NCBI GenBank assembly: GCA_905221605.1
Contig: CAJNDS010000304.1
Coordinates: forward strand, 62,001-126,000
Reading direction: 5' to 3'
Length of the DNA stretch: 64,000 bases
Origin: Symbiodinium natans
Lineage: Eukaryota > Sar > Dinophyceae > Suessiales > Symbiodiniaceae
Part shown: piece by piece, positions 49,901 to 59,277 of the stretch
How positions within the stretch are numbered: the stretch's first letter is position 1
Layout: the number at the start of each line of letters is the position of its first letter
Notes under the pieces: model-generated
What the model saw: the letters and a program-made list of their open reading frames with translations, nothing else
Database searches by the model: none
What the model was told of the DNA's origin: nothing
Position numbers and translations under genes: made by a program

Positions 49901-52717
49901 AGCATTCCGCTCATTCAACGGTAGTAGTGGTAGGAACTCATAGTAATCACAATTGGAATAGTGGCCACGGCAGTAACAGTAATAGTTGGGCTACAAAGGA
50001 TTCAGGGCTCTGTTTGGTGGTTGCTGCCTCGCCTCGAAGAACAACACGGGGGGGGGGGAGCCCGTGGTTATTCAAGAGCCGATATGTTGGGTAGCTCATA
50101 CTAGAGCTACGTAGGGTGTGGTAGAAGGGGATGATGGTGTTCGATGTTAAAGTCTCCTGCTTTGCATGAACCCACTTCCTGATTGTTCGTACGAGAATCG
50201 CTAAACCCTAAACCCGGAACCCGAAACCCTAAACCCCAATAAACCCTAAAACCCTGGTGGGGCATTCCAAGCATTTCCAAGCAACAGAACCCACATTCCC
50301 TGGACAACTCACCCGAAACACTATTGGGGCTTCGGGTTGAGGGTTCCTTACTACTGTTTGATTAAGAACCCCCCCCCCCCCACAAAAAAAAACAAAACTA
50401 GAAACATAATGATCTCTATGCTACCCTTAATGTATTTATTTTATTTCTTTGGGGGGGGTTCTTAAGCAAGTACTAGGTTGCTTCAGAACCTTTAAGCGGG
50501 GGTCGAGTTGAACATAAGTTTTGTTACCCTTAACCCCGAAATAATCCTCATAAAGCCACATTTCTATTCTTTATCGGGCCCCCAAACCCACCAAACCCTA
50601 AGCCCTAAACCCGAAACCCTAAACCCCAAACCCCAAACCCCAAACCCCAAACCCCAAACCCCAAACCCAAACCCCAAACCCCAAACCCTAAACCCTAAAC
50701 CCTAAGAAGAACCCGGTCCAAGAGGCGCTGGTCGAGTTTCAGCTTGCCTACGACAAGTTCGGGCGCTGGGGCGGGCCATAGCCTTAGCGGCGAGAGGGGA
50801 CTAGGGTTTAGGTTTAGGGTTTAGGGCTTAGGGTTTAGGGCTTAGGGTTTAGGGTTTAGGGTTTGGGGTTTAGGGTTGATTCTCTGCTCTCGGCCTAGCA
50901 AGTTCAAACCTTGCAGGCTCAAAGCGCAGGATTCGCAGCCTACTAGAGGGGGATCAAATCCCCTCAACCCCTAAACTTCCTGGCACTGTTTCATTCCGTG
51001 GAGTCGGTGTCATAAACCAAGGGGTATTGGGATGCTCAGATTCGTGGTTTTCGGGGCATAAGGGTAAACCGCTACTATGACTCCGCCACCAAGCAAAGTG
51101 GGGGTGGGGGGCCTGATAGCTTCAGGGCCCCTCAGCCGGCAGAACCCGAAACCTTAAACCCCAAACCCTAAACCCTAAACCCTAACAGCCAGGTACCAGA
51201 GCGTCATCGGGGAGGAGTCTACAAAGCGAGGGTCTGAGAAGGGCCTCCGATCTCCGGGTTGGTCCTGTGCGTTTAGGGTTTAGGGTTTGGGGTTTAGGGT
51301 TTGGGGTTTAGGGTTGAGGGTTTAGGGTTTAGGGTTTAGGGTTTAGGGATTAGGGTCTCTGTGTGTGTTTTCTTGCTGAAGTCGCGCAACCCGAACGCGA
51401 AATTTCTCCCCCAAAACGCCAACTCTATACAAGCACTCCATATCCCTGAACCCTGAACCCTAAACCCTAAGCCCTAGCTAAACGCTAGACCCTAAATCCC
51501 TTCTAGCGTATTCCTCCCACGCCAACTCAGGGGGATGCTCGGACCAGAAGAGCCCTATAAGCTATAAAGCGCCCATTACGTAAACCGCAAACCCTAAACC
51601 CTAAACCCTAAAAACCCTAAAAACCCTAAAAACCCTAAAAACCCTAAACCCTAAGCTAACCCTAAACCCTAAACCCTAAACCCTAAACCCTAAGCAAACC
51701 ACCCTTAAAGGTCGTCGGCCTCCTTCATCTGGCTCGGCCAAGCCTGGATCGCCAGAGCCCTACCAGGGCCTAAGAAAAGGTGTTTAACTAGGGATGTTTA
51801 GGGTTTAGGGTTTAGGGTTTAGGGTTTAGGGTTTAGGGTTTAGGGTGCGATGTCAAGGGTGTAGGGAGGATTACGATCCTGTGTTGGATCTTGTTCACGG
51901 CGTAGGAGAATTGCAGCCCTAAACCCTAAACCCTAAATTCCTAAACCCTGAACCTTAAACCCTAAACCCTGAACCTATATAACCCCTAAACCCCCTGTTT
52001 TTGCGCAGGGCTTCGTCGGCCCCGGCAGTATTTGCGAAATCACTGGACGGAGAACTACGGAGCCCTCCTAAGCAGATTTCGAGGGTTTGCGGCCTTCTCG
52101 GCAAGCGGATGTGGAGCGGGTTGGTGTGTAGACAAAGACAGGGAACCCCCAAACCCCTTGCCCCCTTAAACCCCTGAAGCCTTGAAGCCCTAAATGCACA
52201 GCCCTCGCGGCCTAAAACCCTAAACCCGAAACCCTAAACCCTAAACCCTAAACCCTAAACCCTAAACCCTAAACCCTAAACCCTAAACCCTAAACCCTAA
52301 ACCCTAAACCCTAAACCCTAAACCCTAAACTTTCTATTCTTCTATGCATATAGATGTAGAACAGCCCTCAAAGTTGAGACCAAAGTCTTGGACGTTAATC
52401 TTCGGGTAGTGACAGGGGCCACTTAGTTGGGGAGCCTTTATGTACGCCTCAAGCACCATTTACAACCCATACTCCGGAACTAAACCAGAAACCCTAAACC
52501 CTAAAACCCCGAACCCTTACTGTCAGGGGCCCTATTAAGGGGCCCATGTAGCTACCCTTAGACCTAAACTCCTAAACCCTCAATTAGGGTTTAGGGTTGA
52601 GGTTTGAGGGGGGCAGGGTGCTAGGGTCCAGTCGGATCCTGTTTCGTCGGAGGAATCGTTTTCCGCATGTCCGCCGGCACGCGCTTTGACTCAGGCCGTG
52701 CTGCTGGCCGTCATCTG
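46956..52717 (+). CDS. Erv/ALR-type sulfhydryl oxidase domain protein (5' end not found)
   Basis: Twelve exons (672 bases, 224 codons) join in phase. The first five give the Erv/ALR pattern in order: FFLHSMTLALPEQ, VPPEQQAQVKSLVLSLRE, VLPCQTCANHWRQQLEED, NRTALVDWMIGMHNK and VNKRNGH. PCQTC is the redox CxxC and HNKVN the FAD-binding HNxVN motif. Such flavoproteins transfer electrons from protein thiols to oxygen or cytochrome c and make disulphides in mitochondria or the secretory pathway. The usual Trp before FLH is absent or in an unseen exon. The tail after residue about 90 is unassigned. Seven of the twelve donors are GC, one is GA and four are GT. Whether the last exons belong to the same gene rests only on phase. 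Confidence 0.75.
47106..47159 (+). CDS. Erv gene exon b
   Basis: Acceptor GCGTCAG, 18 codons VPPEQQAQVKSLVLSLRE, GC donor (GTGAG|GCGCCA). It leads directly into VLPC of the next exon, as in the family. Confidence 0.8.
48199..48268 (-). other. tRNA-like sequence antisense to Erv exon c
   Basis: On the minus strand the D-arm is perfect (GCGC, loop CAGTGGTTA, GCGC) and a B-box-like GGGTTCAAGCCC follows at normal spacing. The anticodon stem has only four pairs with a six-base loop, and the T stem is poor. It may be a tRNA-derived relic overlapping the exon, or chance. Confidence 0.25.
48226..48298 (+). CDS. Erv gene exon c (redox CxxC)
   Basis: Acceptor CCTGCAG, codons VLPCQTCANHWRQQLEEDWT then KSLQ plus G, GC donor (CAGG|GCTCTT). 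Contains the active-site PCxxC and the following His. The reverse strand here looks tRNA-like (see the separate entry). Confidence 0.85.
48310..48388. repeat. TTTAGGG array
   Basis: About 11 copies, flanked on both sides by copies of GGGCTCTTTGTAGGTGTTAG (48298 and about 48386), so the exon edge was duplicated around the array. Confidence 0.95.
48793..48851 (+). CDS. Erv gene exon d (HN motif)
   Basis: Acceptor CAATAG, codons PHLSNRTALVDWMIGMHNK, GC donor (AACAAG|GCTCGT). NRxxLxxWxxxxHN is the family consensus for this helix. Reading through the donor would lose the VN of HNxVN. Confidence 0.85.
49496..49537 (+). CDS. Erv gene exon e (VNKRNG)
   Basis: Acceptor CATGCAG, codons VNKRNGHRVLSRGE, GC donor (GGAG|GCCTTC). 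Completes HNKVN. Confidence 0.8.
50357..50470. mobile_element. Foldback (MITE-like) element, TTGCTTAAGAAC family
   Basis: TTTGATTAAGAACCCCC at the left, GGGGGGTTCTTAAGCAAG at the right, C13/A9 and T/G-run interior blocks, motif ATGCTACCCTTAATG. It lies in intron e-f of the Erv gene. Confidence 0.8.
50707..50774 (+). CDS. Erv gene exon f
   Basis: After CCCTAAG: KNPVQEALVEFQLAYDKFGR then W G plus GG, GC donor (GCGG|GCCATA). Without splicing it would stop at TAG 50779, so a terminal exon is the alternative. Confidence 0.65.
51193..51270 (+). CDS. Erv gene exon g
   Basis: Acceptor AGCCAG, codons YQSVIGEESTKRGSEKGLRS then PGWSC, GT donor (TGC|GTTTAG) where TTTAGGG begins. Confidence 0.6.
51711..51767 (+). 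CDS. Erv gene exon h
   Basis: After CTTAAAG: SSASFIWLGQAWIARALP plus GG, GC donor (CAGG|GCCTAA). Another frame reads VVGLLHLARPSLDRQSP. Confidence 0.55.
51865..51901 (+). CDS. Erv gene exon i
   Basis: After GTAG: EDYDPVLDLVHG, GT donor (GGC|GTAGGA). Confidence 0.55.
52009..52045 (+). CDS. Erv gene exon j
   Basis: Acceptor TGCGCAG, codons GFVGPGSICEIT plus G, GA donor (ACTG|GACGGA). Two other frames stay open for over 40 codons here, so the frame depends on the chain. Confidence 0.5.
52205..52330. repeat. CCCTAAA array
   Basis: About 17 copies, nearly perfect, upstream of exon k. Confidence 0.95.
52365..52405 (+). CDS. Erv gene exon k
   Basis: Acceptor GAACAG, codons LKVETKVLDVNLR, GT donor (CGG|GTAGTG). 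Confidence 0.55.
52632..52717 (+). CDS. Erv gene exon l
   Basis: Acceptor GTCCAG, 28 codons SDPVSSEESFSACPPARALT then QAVLLAVI, GT donor (CTG|GTGACT). If not spliced, TGA follows one codon later, so this could be the C terminus. Confidence 0.5.
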
Positions 52718-52796
52718 GTGACTGGTTTTCGAACTTTCCGGCCGCCCCTAAGCCTCTACGCCCTAAACCCTAAAGCTTAAACTCTACACCCTCTAA

Positions 52797-52925
52797 AGCC
52801 CTGGACCTTCCGGACGCCCCGGCGGCCCGCCACGAAGGTGACTGAGGGTCCCAACCCTGCACGTTGCAGCTCCAAGCGTCCGCTGCGTGCGCGAAAGAGA
52901 CGCCTTCGCTGTTGGGGCCTACGGG
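52797..52925 (+). CDS. Candidate basic coding block
   Basis: One frame is open for over 45 codons: PWTFRTPRRPATKVTEGPNP, then SSKRPLRARKRRLRCWG. An internal AG (TTGCAG 52869) may start a separate exon. Very Arg-rich. Product unknown. Confidence 0.4.
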
Positions 52926-53120
52926 AATTGAGGGTTTCGGGTTCGTATGAGGGCTTCACTTGCATGTTAAGTAATTATTCAGTACTCACAGGAGAGCTCT
53001 GAACAGAAACAACTCCATGCAAATGACGTTGGCATGCATGGCTGCGCTTTCAGCAGGCAGCTCTGCTGCCGCGATGTCTTAAACGGGAGGGGGGTTACAT
53101 TTCTCCGCATTGATGAACAG

Positions 53121-53292
53121 TGCGACGTCTGCACCAAAACGACCCTATAGATTTCTGCGTGCCTGCTCGTTCCCTCTCACGATGCCCCGGCATTTTATAC
53201 CCAATTGGGCCCGCAAAGGCCAAAAACCCTGTGCTCGTTCAACGTCTCTTGCCCGGGAAATCCAGGGTGGCCGCGGTTCCTGTGCCCCGAAG
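53121..53292 (+). CDS. Exon
   Basis: Acceptor GAACAG, 56 codons open to a GT donor (CGAAG|GTCTGT): RRLHQNDPIDFCVPARSLSR, CPGILYPIGPAKAKNPVLVQ, RLLPGKSRVAAVPVPR. Another frame is open as well. Product unknown. Confidence 0.5.
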
Positions 53293-53339
53293 GTCTGTAG
53301 GTTTTTTAACGCTACTTTAACGCTACGGCCCGGTTTAGG

Positions 53340-53470
53340 GCTCCTAAACCCTAAACCCTAAACCCTAAACCCTAAACCCTAAACCCTAAACCCTAAACCC
53401 TAAACCCTAAACCCTAAACCCTAAACCCTAAACCCTAAACCCTAAACCCTAAACCCTAAACCCTAAACCC
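53340..53470. repeat. CCCTAAA array
   Basis: About 18 nearly perfect copies. Confidence 0.95.
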
Positions 53471-53473
53471 AAG

Positions 53474-53621
53474 CATCGTGAGTGTGGACCCCCCACCTAC
53501 CGGGAAGAGCTCAGGGATGCTTGGAGAATTTGAGCTCTCAGACCGGTATTTCGGTTGTTCAACTGCCCGACGCACTTGACACCGGATCAAGCTTCCCGCA
53601 ACCTCTGGGCCCAGAATCTGG
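53474..53621 (+). CDS. Coding block, frame uncertain
   Basis: Directly after the CCCTAAA array. SIVSVDPPPTGKSSGMLGEF is open to TGA 53579, and TGISVVQLPDALDTGSSFPQ follows a CAG at 53541. TTTAGGG starts right after. Probably one or two exons, product unknown. Confidence 0.4.
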
Positions 53622-54102
53622 GATTAGGGTTTAGGGTTTAGGGTTTAGGGTTTAGGGTTTAATGTAATATCAAATTCTATGATATATGTTTCCGTTCTAT
53701 TATATACTATGTTCTATATATATATATATATGCTGTCGAGGCATACCGTAAAGAGGTATGATAAGTGCACGGCAGCTACTGCACAGAGCATCCCATGGAT
53801 TGGCCGATGTCGCTGCAGTGCTCTGGAGCTGCGAGTTTAAGGGTTTAGGGTTTGAGGGTTGAGGGTTTCAAGGTTTTAGGGTTCAGGGTGTCAGGTCTAG
53901 GGTTTTAGGGTTTTAGGGTTTTAATTGGGTTATTAGGGTTTAGGGCTTAGGGGTTTAGGGTTTTAGGGTTTCGGGCTTGGGCTTCAGGGTTGCTGTTCGG
54001 AATTGGCTCCATTCGAGTTTGTAGCTCAAAGGGGCTATTGAGCCAAAAGATTTGCAAGTCCCCGCATGTCAAGTGTAAGGCATGGGGTGAGAAGGTATGT
54101 AG

Positions 54103-54333
54103 TTGGTGAAAATCACCCCTCCAAAGTCAGGTTGCCAAAGTTATCATGAAGCTTCTGCGCATCTGAGAGCGAGTCAAAGAGTCGGGAAAGCAAAGTCTTG
54201 CAAGAACTCCGAACTCATTGACGAAACCAGCGCAGGGCGCCTGCGTGAAGTGTTGGAACAAGTGTCTTGGGATGTTCCTACCAAAGCAAGACCCGGGGTG
54301 ACTCTTGCGCGACATTTTACCAAAGCCTGTTAA
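54103..54333 (+). CDS. Candidate terminal coding block with stop
   Basis: The open frame ends RQ-rich then helical: KSCKNSELIDETSAGRLREV, LEQVSWDVPTKARPGVTLAR, HFTKAC, TAA at 54331. Amphipathic and protein-like. The real exon probably starts at an AG between 54150 and 54180. Product unknown. Confidence 0.45.
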   Translation: MVKITPPKSGCQSYHEASAHLRASQRVGKAKSCKNSELIDETSAGRLREVLEQVSWDVPTKARPGVTLARHFTKAC

Positions 54334-54458
54334 ACTCGACCCGAAACCCTAAACCCCGAAGCCCCTAAGCCCAAACCCTAAGCCCTAAACCCCCAAACCC
54401 CTAAACCCCCTAAAACCTAAAGCCCTAAACCCGAAAGCCCTACACCTAGTTTCCTGAG

Positions 54459-54524
54459 GCTGCCGGGATGGAAGCGCAGCTACCTCGGCTGCCCAGGACT
54501 GCTTCGACCCCTTCAGCACAGCAG
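54459..54524 (+). CDS. Exon, possibly with a start codon
   Basis: Acceptor CCTGAG after CCCTAAA repeats, codons AAGMEAQLPRLPRTASTPSA then QQ, canonical donor (CAG|GTGAGT). The ATG at 54468 is in a good context (GGGATGG). Product unknown. Confidence 0.55.
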
Positions 54525-55198
54525 GTGAGTTCCCTAAGTGTTGTGGCCTTTTTCTGCTGAACTTTAAGGGGGTTTAGGGTTTAGGGTTTAGGGTTGAGGG
54601 TTGAGGGCTGAGGGTTGAGGGTTTAGGGTTGAGGGTTTAGGGTTTAGGGTTGGTCTTGATTGAGCTCTGAGGGCACGGCGGCGAGGGGAAAGGGGTGCAG
54701 AGAGCGGCAAACAAGCTCGCCAGGCCTCGTGATGCTCGGGCATTTTTGCAGCGAAGGGCACCCCAAAAGTGAACTTATGGGGTTTGGGGTTCGGGCTTAG
54801 GGCTAAACCCTAAACCATAAACCCCTTTGCGGTTCAGCAGAAAAGGCGAGGCAAACCCCATCTCAAGCCGATCAGTAGGCTTCTCGGCTACTAGGACCTA
54901 GAGCAGGCCCTTGTTCCCCTTTTTTCGGTTTAGGTACCCTTGTAGGCCCCTTTTACACAAAAAACGGCACCCATTTTTATTCCTAGCTCACTCTTGGATC
55001 TAGGCTATGTCATCGCAGAATATATACTTAAGTAGTTCTCTCAAAACCCTACCAACCCTAAACCCTGAAATTCCTTTTTGATTTACTACGGCACCTGAGC
55101 AATACAACAAAAGAACCCCCAAAAGGAATTAGAAAGCTACGAAGCTTGCTGCCCCCCAACCAAAATTTAAGGTCTTCGGCTTAAAGGCGACAAAACAC

Positions 55199-55315
55199 AC
55201 TTGAAGGGAAGCCCAGGACGTGGGGTTCAGGGGTTTCCACGGGAGAAGAGGACGAACAGGGCCACAACCGCCCTCGGCCGCACCTGGGCTGCCAGATTAA
55301 ATTTCATAAAACGCC
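55199..55315 (+). CDS. Coding block, frame uncertain
   Basis: Open reading LEGKPRTWGSGVSTGEEDEQ then GHNRPRPHLGCQIKFHKTP and TAA. A second frame reads DVGFRGFHGRRGRTGPQPPS. Product unknown. Confidence 0.35.
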
Positions 55316-55525
55316 CTAAGCCCGAAGTCCCAAACCCCTAAATCCATAAATCCATAAACCCTAAGACGGGCTTTTTGCAAAGCTTCCAAGACTGAAGCAC
55401 GTCGCCCGAATACTTTATCTGTTACGGCTTAGGGTTTAGGGTTCAGGGCTTGGTTCATTTGCGTTTACGGTTCCCCCAAACCCCTAGAGCCTCACCAACC
55501 AAACCTTCCAGACGTCTTTCCAAGC

Positions 55526-55720
55526 TTGTCGCTCTTGCCCGCAGTGCTGTTTTTTTTAGGGAGCGCAGTCGTCGTCGCATTGAGCACGAGGGTTTCGGTA
55601 CACCGCCTTCGGTGGATTCAGCATGACTATCAGACCACCATATTCAAGGACGGAAAACACTTCAAACCCTGGGCACCCGACGACCCGTGGCAAGATCCCC
55701 CGAAACTCTGGGGTGTTTAG
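55526..55720 (+). CDS. Coding block ending in a stop
   Basis: C-terminal half HDYQTTIFKDGKHFKPWAPD then DPWQDPPKLWGV and TAG is convincing (aromatic, Pro-rich, high third-position G/C). A T-rich tract with TTTTTTAG at 55558 is a good acceptor. In a second frame it gives ERSRRRIEHEGFGTPPSVDS. Product unknown. Confidence 0.45.
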   Translation: MSLLPAVLFFLGSAVVVALSTRVSVHRLRWIQHDYQTTIFKDGKHFKPWAPDDPWQDPPKLWGV

Positions 55721-55879
55721 AGCTGAGGATTATGGGCTAAGGACTTCGGATTTGGGGTTCAGGGTTTAGGGTGAGGGTTTAGGGTTTCGGGTTTAGGGTT
55801 TTAGGGTTTCAGGGTTTAGGGTTTAGGGTTTAGGGTTTAGGGTTTTCGAGAGAAACCCCCTTACTTGTCACCCGCCAAG

Positions 55880-55944
55880 GGTTTCACGCCGAGCTGGAAG
55901 CGGAGAGCTTCGATGTCGCCAGGGCTGATTTGACGGTGCTTTTG
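55880..55944 (+). CDS. Exon
   Basis: Acceptor CGCCAAG, 21 codons FHAELEAESFDVARADLTVL then L, GT donor (TTG|GTTGGG) before a TTTGGGG array. Product unknown. Confidence 0.6.
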
Positions 55945-56396
55945 GTTGGGTTTAGGGTTTGGGGTTTGGGGTTTGGGGTTTGGGGTTTGGGGTTTGGGGT
56001 TTAGGGTTTATTTAGGGTTTGTTTAGTGTTTATTTAGGGTTTATTTAGGGTTTATTTAGGGTTTGTTTAGTGTTTATTTAGGGTTTTGGGTTTTGGGTTT
56101 AGGGTTTAGGGTTTAGGGTTCAGGGTTCAGGGTTCAGGGTTCAGGGTTTAGGGTTTGGGTTGCTGCGGACGTCACAGGGCTTTTGGCGGCAGAATCCTAG
56201 ATTGATTCAATCAGAGCACAGGGTAGTCTAAGGTCACACCCGAAACCCTCAACCCTAAACCCATGTACCTTCAAGATGACAGGTTGCGTAAAGAAGCCCC
56301 CTTCCCCCCCCCCCCCCACCAAAGACTAAACACACGAAACACGGGTTTGAGGTTGAGGGCTAAGGGTTTAGGGTTTAAGGTTTAGGGTAACTGCTA

Positions 56397-56525
56397 TTTG
56401 CTTAAGAGCCCCACTAGAACAACTAAAAGATCTTCTTCCGTGTAAGGGCAATCTAGGGATTGTTGTTTTGCATGTACTTGTATATAGGGGTGGTCCTCTT
56501 TGTGTTTGTTGGGGGTTCTTAAGCA
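56397..56525. mobile_element. Foldback (MITE-like) element, TTGCTTAAGAAC family
   Basis: TTTGCTTAAGAGCCCC at the left, GGGGGTTCTTAAGCAAAA at the right. The interior motif TGTAAGGGCAATCTAGGGAT matches the 10191 copy. No ORF. Confidence 0.8.
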
Positions 56526-56689
56526 AAACATAATCGGATTGAAGCGTTCTTGGAAGTAGAGTTCTAATTGGGTCTTATGGAAGGCTTAAGGGCTTGGCGG
56601 GTTGCAAGCTCCCAAAGCTTAAAGCCCAAACGCCTTGAACCCTCAAGCCCTAAGCCCGGCTTAGGGTTGGGGGTTTGGGTGTCTTTGTT

Positions 56690-56803
56690 TTTTTTTGTGC
56701 GGGGGGGGGGGGGGGGGGTTTAGGGTTTAGGGTTTAGGGTTTAGGGTTTAGGGTTTAGGGTTTAGGGTTTAGGGTTTAGGGTTTAGGGTTTAGGGTTTAG
56801 GGT
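56690..56803. repeat. T-run/G-run junction plus TTTAGGG array
   Basis: Ten T, GTGC, about 18 G, then about 12 TTTAGGG copies. Confidence 0.95.
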
Positions 56804-57269
56804 TTGTTGTGAGCCCAAGGTTTGTTTTCGTGGGCCATCTAGAGGGCCCTTGAGTGGGTTCTAGTGTCCTTAAGGCAGGGTGGGGTTCAAGGTTCCCTAA
56901 TACTCCCCGCTACTCCTATGTCTAAGGTTCCCTACAGTTTAGGGTTTAGGGTTTAGGGCCTCCGCCCGTGAACCCCCGTCACTTAAGGACCCCGGCTTTG
57001 TCGTTTAGGGATTTAGGGGGCTTAGGGTTTATGGAATTTAGGGAGGGCTTGTTGAGCTTTTGTGGGTGCAGTGGGAGGTTCCTTAAGTTATGGGGTTGAT
57101 ACGGAGCCACACGGGAGCCTTATGTATGGGTACCCAAAAAAGGCGCCACTGATTCGAGGCCCCCTCACGGATTGTCTTCGGGCGGGCTTAAGAGCCTCGG
57201 TCTCACCAAATCGTAGACCGTAAGCTCGAAACCCTAAAACCCAAACTTCAAAAACATCTCGCCACCGAG

Positions 57270-57329
57270 GTCAATATCCGACTGAGTTGCCGGGTCCTCG
57301 AGCTTATTTCGCAAGAGTGCTGTGCAGAG
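57270..57329 (+). CDS. Exon ending against a foldback element
   Basis: Acceptor CACCGAG, codons VNIRLSCRVLELISQECCAE. The same frame stays open through the adjoining element to TAA 57411 (GGICFLILLSEFLSK). Product unknown. Confidence 0.55.
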
Positions 57330-57410
57330 CATAAGAGACAAATCATCCCTGTATTACCCTTACTAGGAGGGATATGTTTTCTCATTTTGTTGAGTGAGTT
57401 CTTAAGCAAG
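57321..57410. mobile_element. Foldback (MITE-like) element, TTGCTTAAGAAC family, diverged left end
   Basis: Right end GTTCTTAAGCAAG is intact. The left end (GTGCAGAGCATAAGAG) is eroded. The interior GTATTACCCTTACTAGGAGG matches the family. Confidence 0.55.
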
Positions 57411-57479
57411 TAAGTACTAGTTGAGGATGCCACTTTGGGTGTTCGCATGGCTTTCTTCCTCCTTTCCGCGAAGACGAAG

Positions 57480-57558
57480 CCCTAAACCCTAAACCCTAAA
57501 CCCTAAACCCTAAACCCTAAACCCTAAACCCTAAACCCTAAACCCTAAACCCTAAACC
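57480..57558. repeat. CCCTAAA array
   Basis: About 11 perfect copies just upstream of the exon at 57569. Confidence 0.95.
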
Positions 57559-57568
57559 CTCCCCCTAG

Positions 57569-57630
57569 GTGACGGGCCACGCAAGTGCCTGCAACTCATC
57601 TTCTCCCGCGAGACCGGGCAGGGGGGGGGC
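57569..57630 (+). CDS. Exon
   Basis: Acceptor CCCTAG after the CCCTAAA array, 20 codons DGPRKCLQLIFSRETGQGGG, canonical donor (GGC|GTAAGC), phase 0. Product unknown. Confidence 0.6.
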
Positions 57631-57966
57631 GTAAGCCTTGGGGACGAAATGAACCCTGAAGTTGGGATCATAAAACCCCATACCTAGTACAATCCCTAAG
57701 GGCCCATGCGCCTGATGCCCTGCATGGTGCAAAGGTTTAGGGTTTGGGGTTTGGGGTTTAGGGTTTAGGGCTCTGGTTCGTCGAGGTTTTGTTCGGGACT
57801 TTCTGGTGGTAACAGGTTCAGATAAAGGCGGGATGGCTTTGGCCCTTGGTTTGAAAGATACACTATTAATGTTTATCTCCATCATGGTCCGTTTGTGGGG
57901 CATCATTTGTTAGAGTGTATCCCGTACATACTTTAGGATAACACTGCAAGGCATAGGGTTCTTCAG

Positions 57967-58042
57967 GTTGTAACCAGTGCTGCGACACGGCGAGGAAGAA
58001 GACACTGGGCTACATTCCCACGGACGCTTACTTGCAGTTGCA
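57967..58042 (+). CDS. Exon, frame uncertain
   Basis: Acceptor TTCTTCAG. The best-looking frame reads RKKTLGYIPTDAYLQLHGFA after CNQCCDTA. The phase from 57569-57630 would instead give VVTSAATRRGRRHWATFPRT. Product unknown. Confidence 0.45.
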
Positions 58043-58349
58043 CGGGTTTGCTTGGAGTAGGCGGGTGTTTTTGAGCTTCCGGGGGTGTGGATTCCAGTGT
58101 TCAAGGTCAAAGGCATGGGATGAGCTTCGTTTGTGTGGCTTAGGCTCAGGGTTTCGAAGGCTGGGTGCTCATGATCCTCGAGGATGGATCTTACCTCCAT
58201 CCCCAAGCAAAGTCCAGCACACCAGCACTCCAGCAAATCCCTAAGCCTTAAACCCCAAAACCCTGAACCCTAAACCCTAAGCCCTAACCCCCTAAACCCT
58301 AAACCCTAAACCCTAAACCCTAAGCTCGACATTACAATCCAGGGTTGAG

Positions 58350-58399
58350 GCTTCTCGCACGAAGATGGTTCGGACGGGCCGGCTGACCGAGTTCTCAGG
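58350..58399 (+). CDS. Exon
   Basis: Acceptor GTTGAG, codons ASRTKMVRTGRLTEFS, donor at the TTTAGGG start. Product unknown. Confidence 0.45.
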
Positions 58400-58681
58400 G
58401 TTTAGGGCTAAGTTTTAGGGCACCTGATGAGTACCGGCTCGCTGTTGACCGACAGGGAGGGGGCTCCGGACAAGGTTGAGGCTTCGGGGCTCAGGACCCA
58501 AAACCCCTAAACCCAAATCCCTAGATCCTAAGGCAGCAGCTGTTCACAGAACATAGAGGGCCTAAAACCTAAACCCTAAACCCTAAACCCTACACCCTAC
58601 ACCCTACACCCTAAACACTAAACCCTAAACCCTAAACCCTAAACCTTAAACCATAACCACCATTCGGAGCAACCCCCTCAG

Positions 58682-58798
58682 GAAGTGAAGCCTGGCAGCT
58701 TCCTCCTCCGCGGAATCTGGGTGAACCTGGACCTGCGCGGCCAAGGCCGCGGGGACTTCAGGAGGGGGTGGAGGAGCCTTGGAGCCAGCCTCCTTTGA
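58682..58798 (+). CDS. Terminal exon with stop
   Basis: Acceptor CCCTCAG, 38 codons EVKPGSFLLRGIWVNLDLRG, QGRGDFRRGWRSLGASLL and TGA at 58796-58798. Alternating hydrophobic residues then an RG-rich end. CCCTAAA lies upstream, then a C-run and TTTAGGG downstream. No family recognised. Confidence 0.6.
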   Translation, partial: EVKPGSFLLRGIWVNLDLRGQGRGDFRRGWRSLGASLL

Positions 58799-58907
58799 CC
58801 CCCCCCCCCCCGCCCGCCCCTTTGTTTAGGGTTTAGGGTTTAGGGTTTTTTGGGTTTGAGCCCCCCCTGGTTTCGGGGGGCCTGAGCGCCCCCAGGTTTG
58901 TCTTTAG

Positions 58908-58962
58908 TCGAGCAGGAAGTGGCTGGGCTCCTGTAAAGGGTACTGTCGTATGTGTGGCGGGT
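58908..58962 (+). CDS. Candidate exon, frame uncertain
   Basis: Acceptor TCTTTAG. One frame reads SSRKWLGSCKGYCRMCGG (Cys-rich), another RAGSGWAPVKGTVVCVAGLL. Product unknown. Confidence 0.35.
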
Positions 58963-59049
58963 CTGCTGGATGTCAAGCAACAGCATGGTCAACCTGGCAC
59001 AGGAACAGGAACTCTGTAGCTTTCAAGAGGTAGACCCAACAACCCCCTC

Positions 59050-59277
59050 TTGACTTGCGAGTCCCCTCTCGTCAGTGGCCTGATAAAGGCAACCGCCCCT
59101 GTTGTGCAGGGCTCGCCTCTATCTTCTTGGCACTTTGGTGGGGGCCTTGGATTGGGTCCCCGTCTTGTGAGAGGGAGGAAGGGAGGGAGGGGAGGGGAGG
59201 GTTTCAAAATCATTGGCCCCTTCCAGGACACCTTAAATAAACGGGCCGCTACGGTGATCGGTACGCACAAAAAGTAA
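59050..59277 (+). CDS. Candidate coding ORF
   Basis: 75 codons: ESPLVSGLIKATAPVVQGSP, LSSWHFGGGLGLGPRLV, then a Gly/Arg-rich stretch over a GGGA repeat. The last part, FQDTLNKRAATVIGTHKK, is followed by TAA. Could be two exons. Product unknown. Confidence 0.35.
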   Translation: MTCESPLVSGLIKATAPVVQGSPLSSWHFGGGLGLGPRLVRGRKGGRGGEGFKIIGPFQDTLNKRAATVIGTHKK

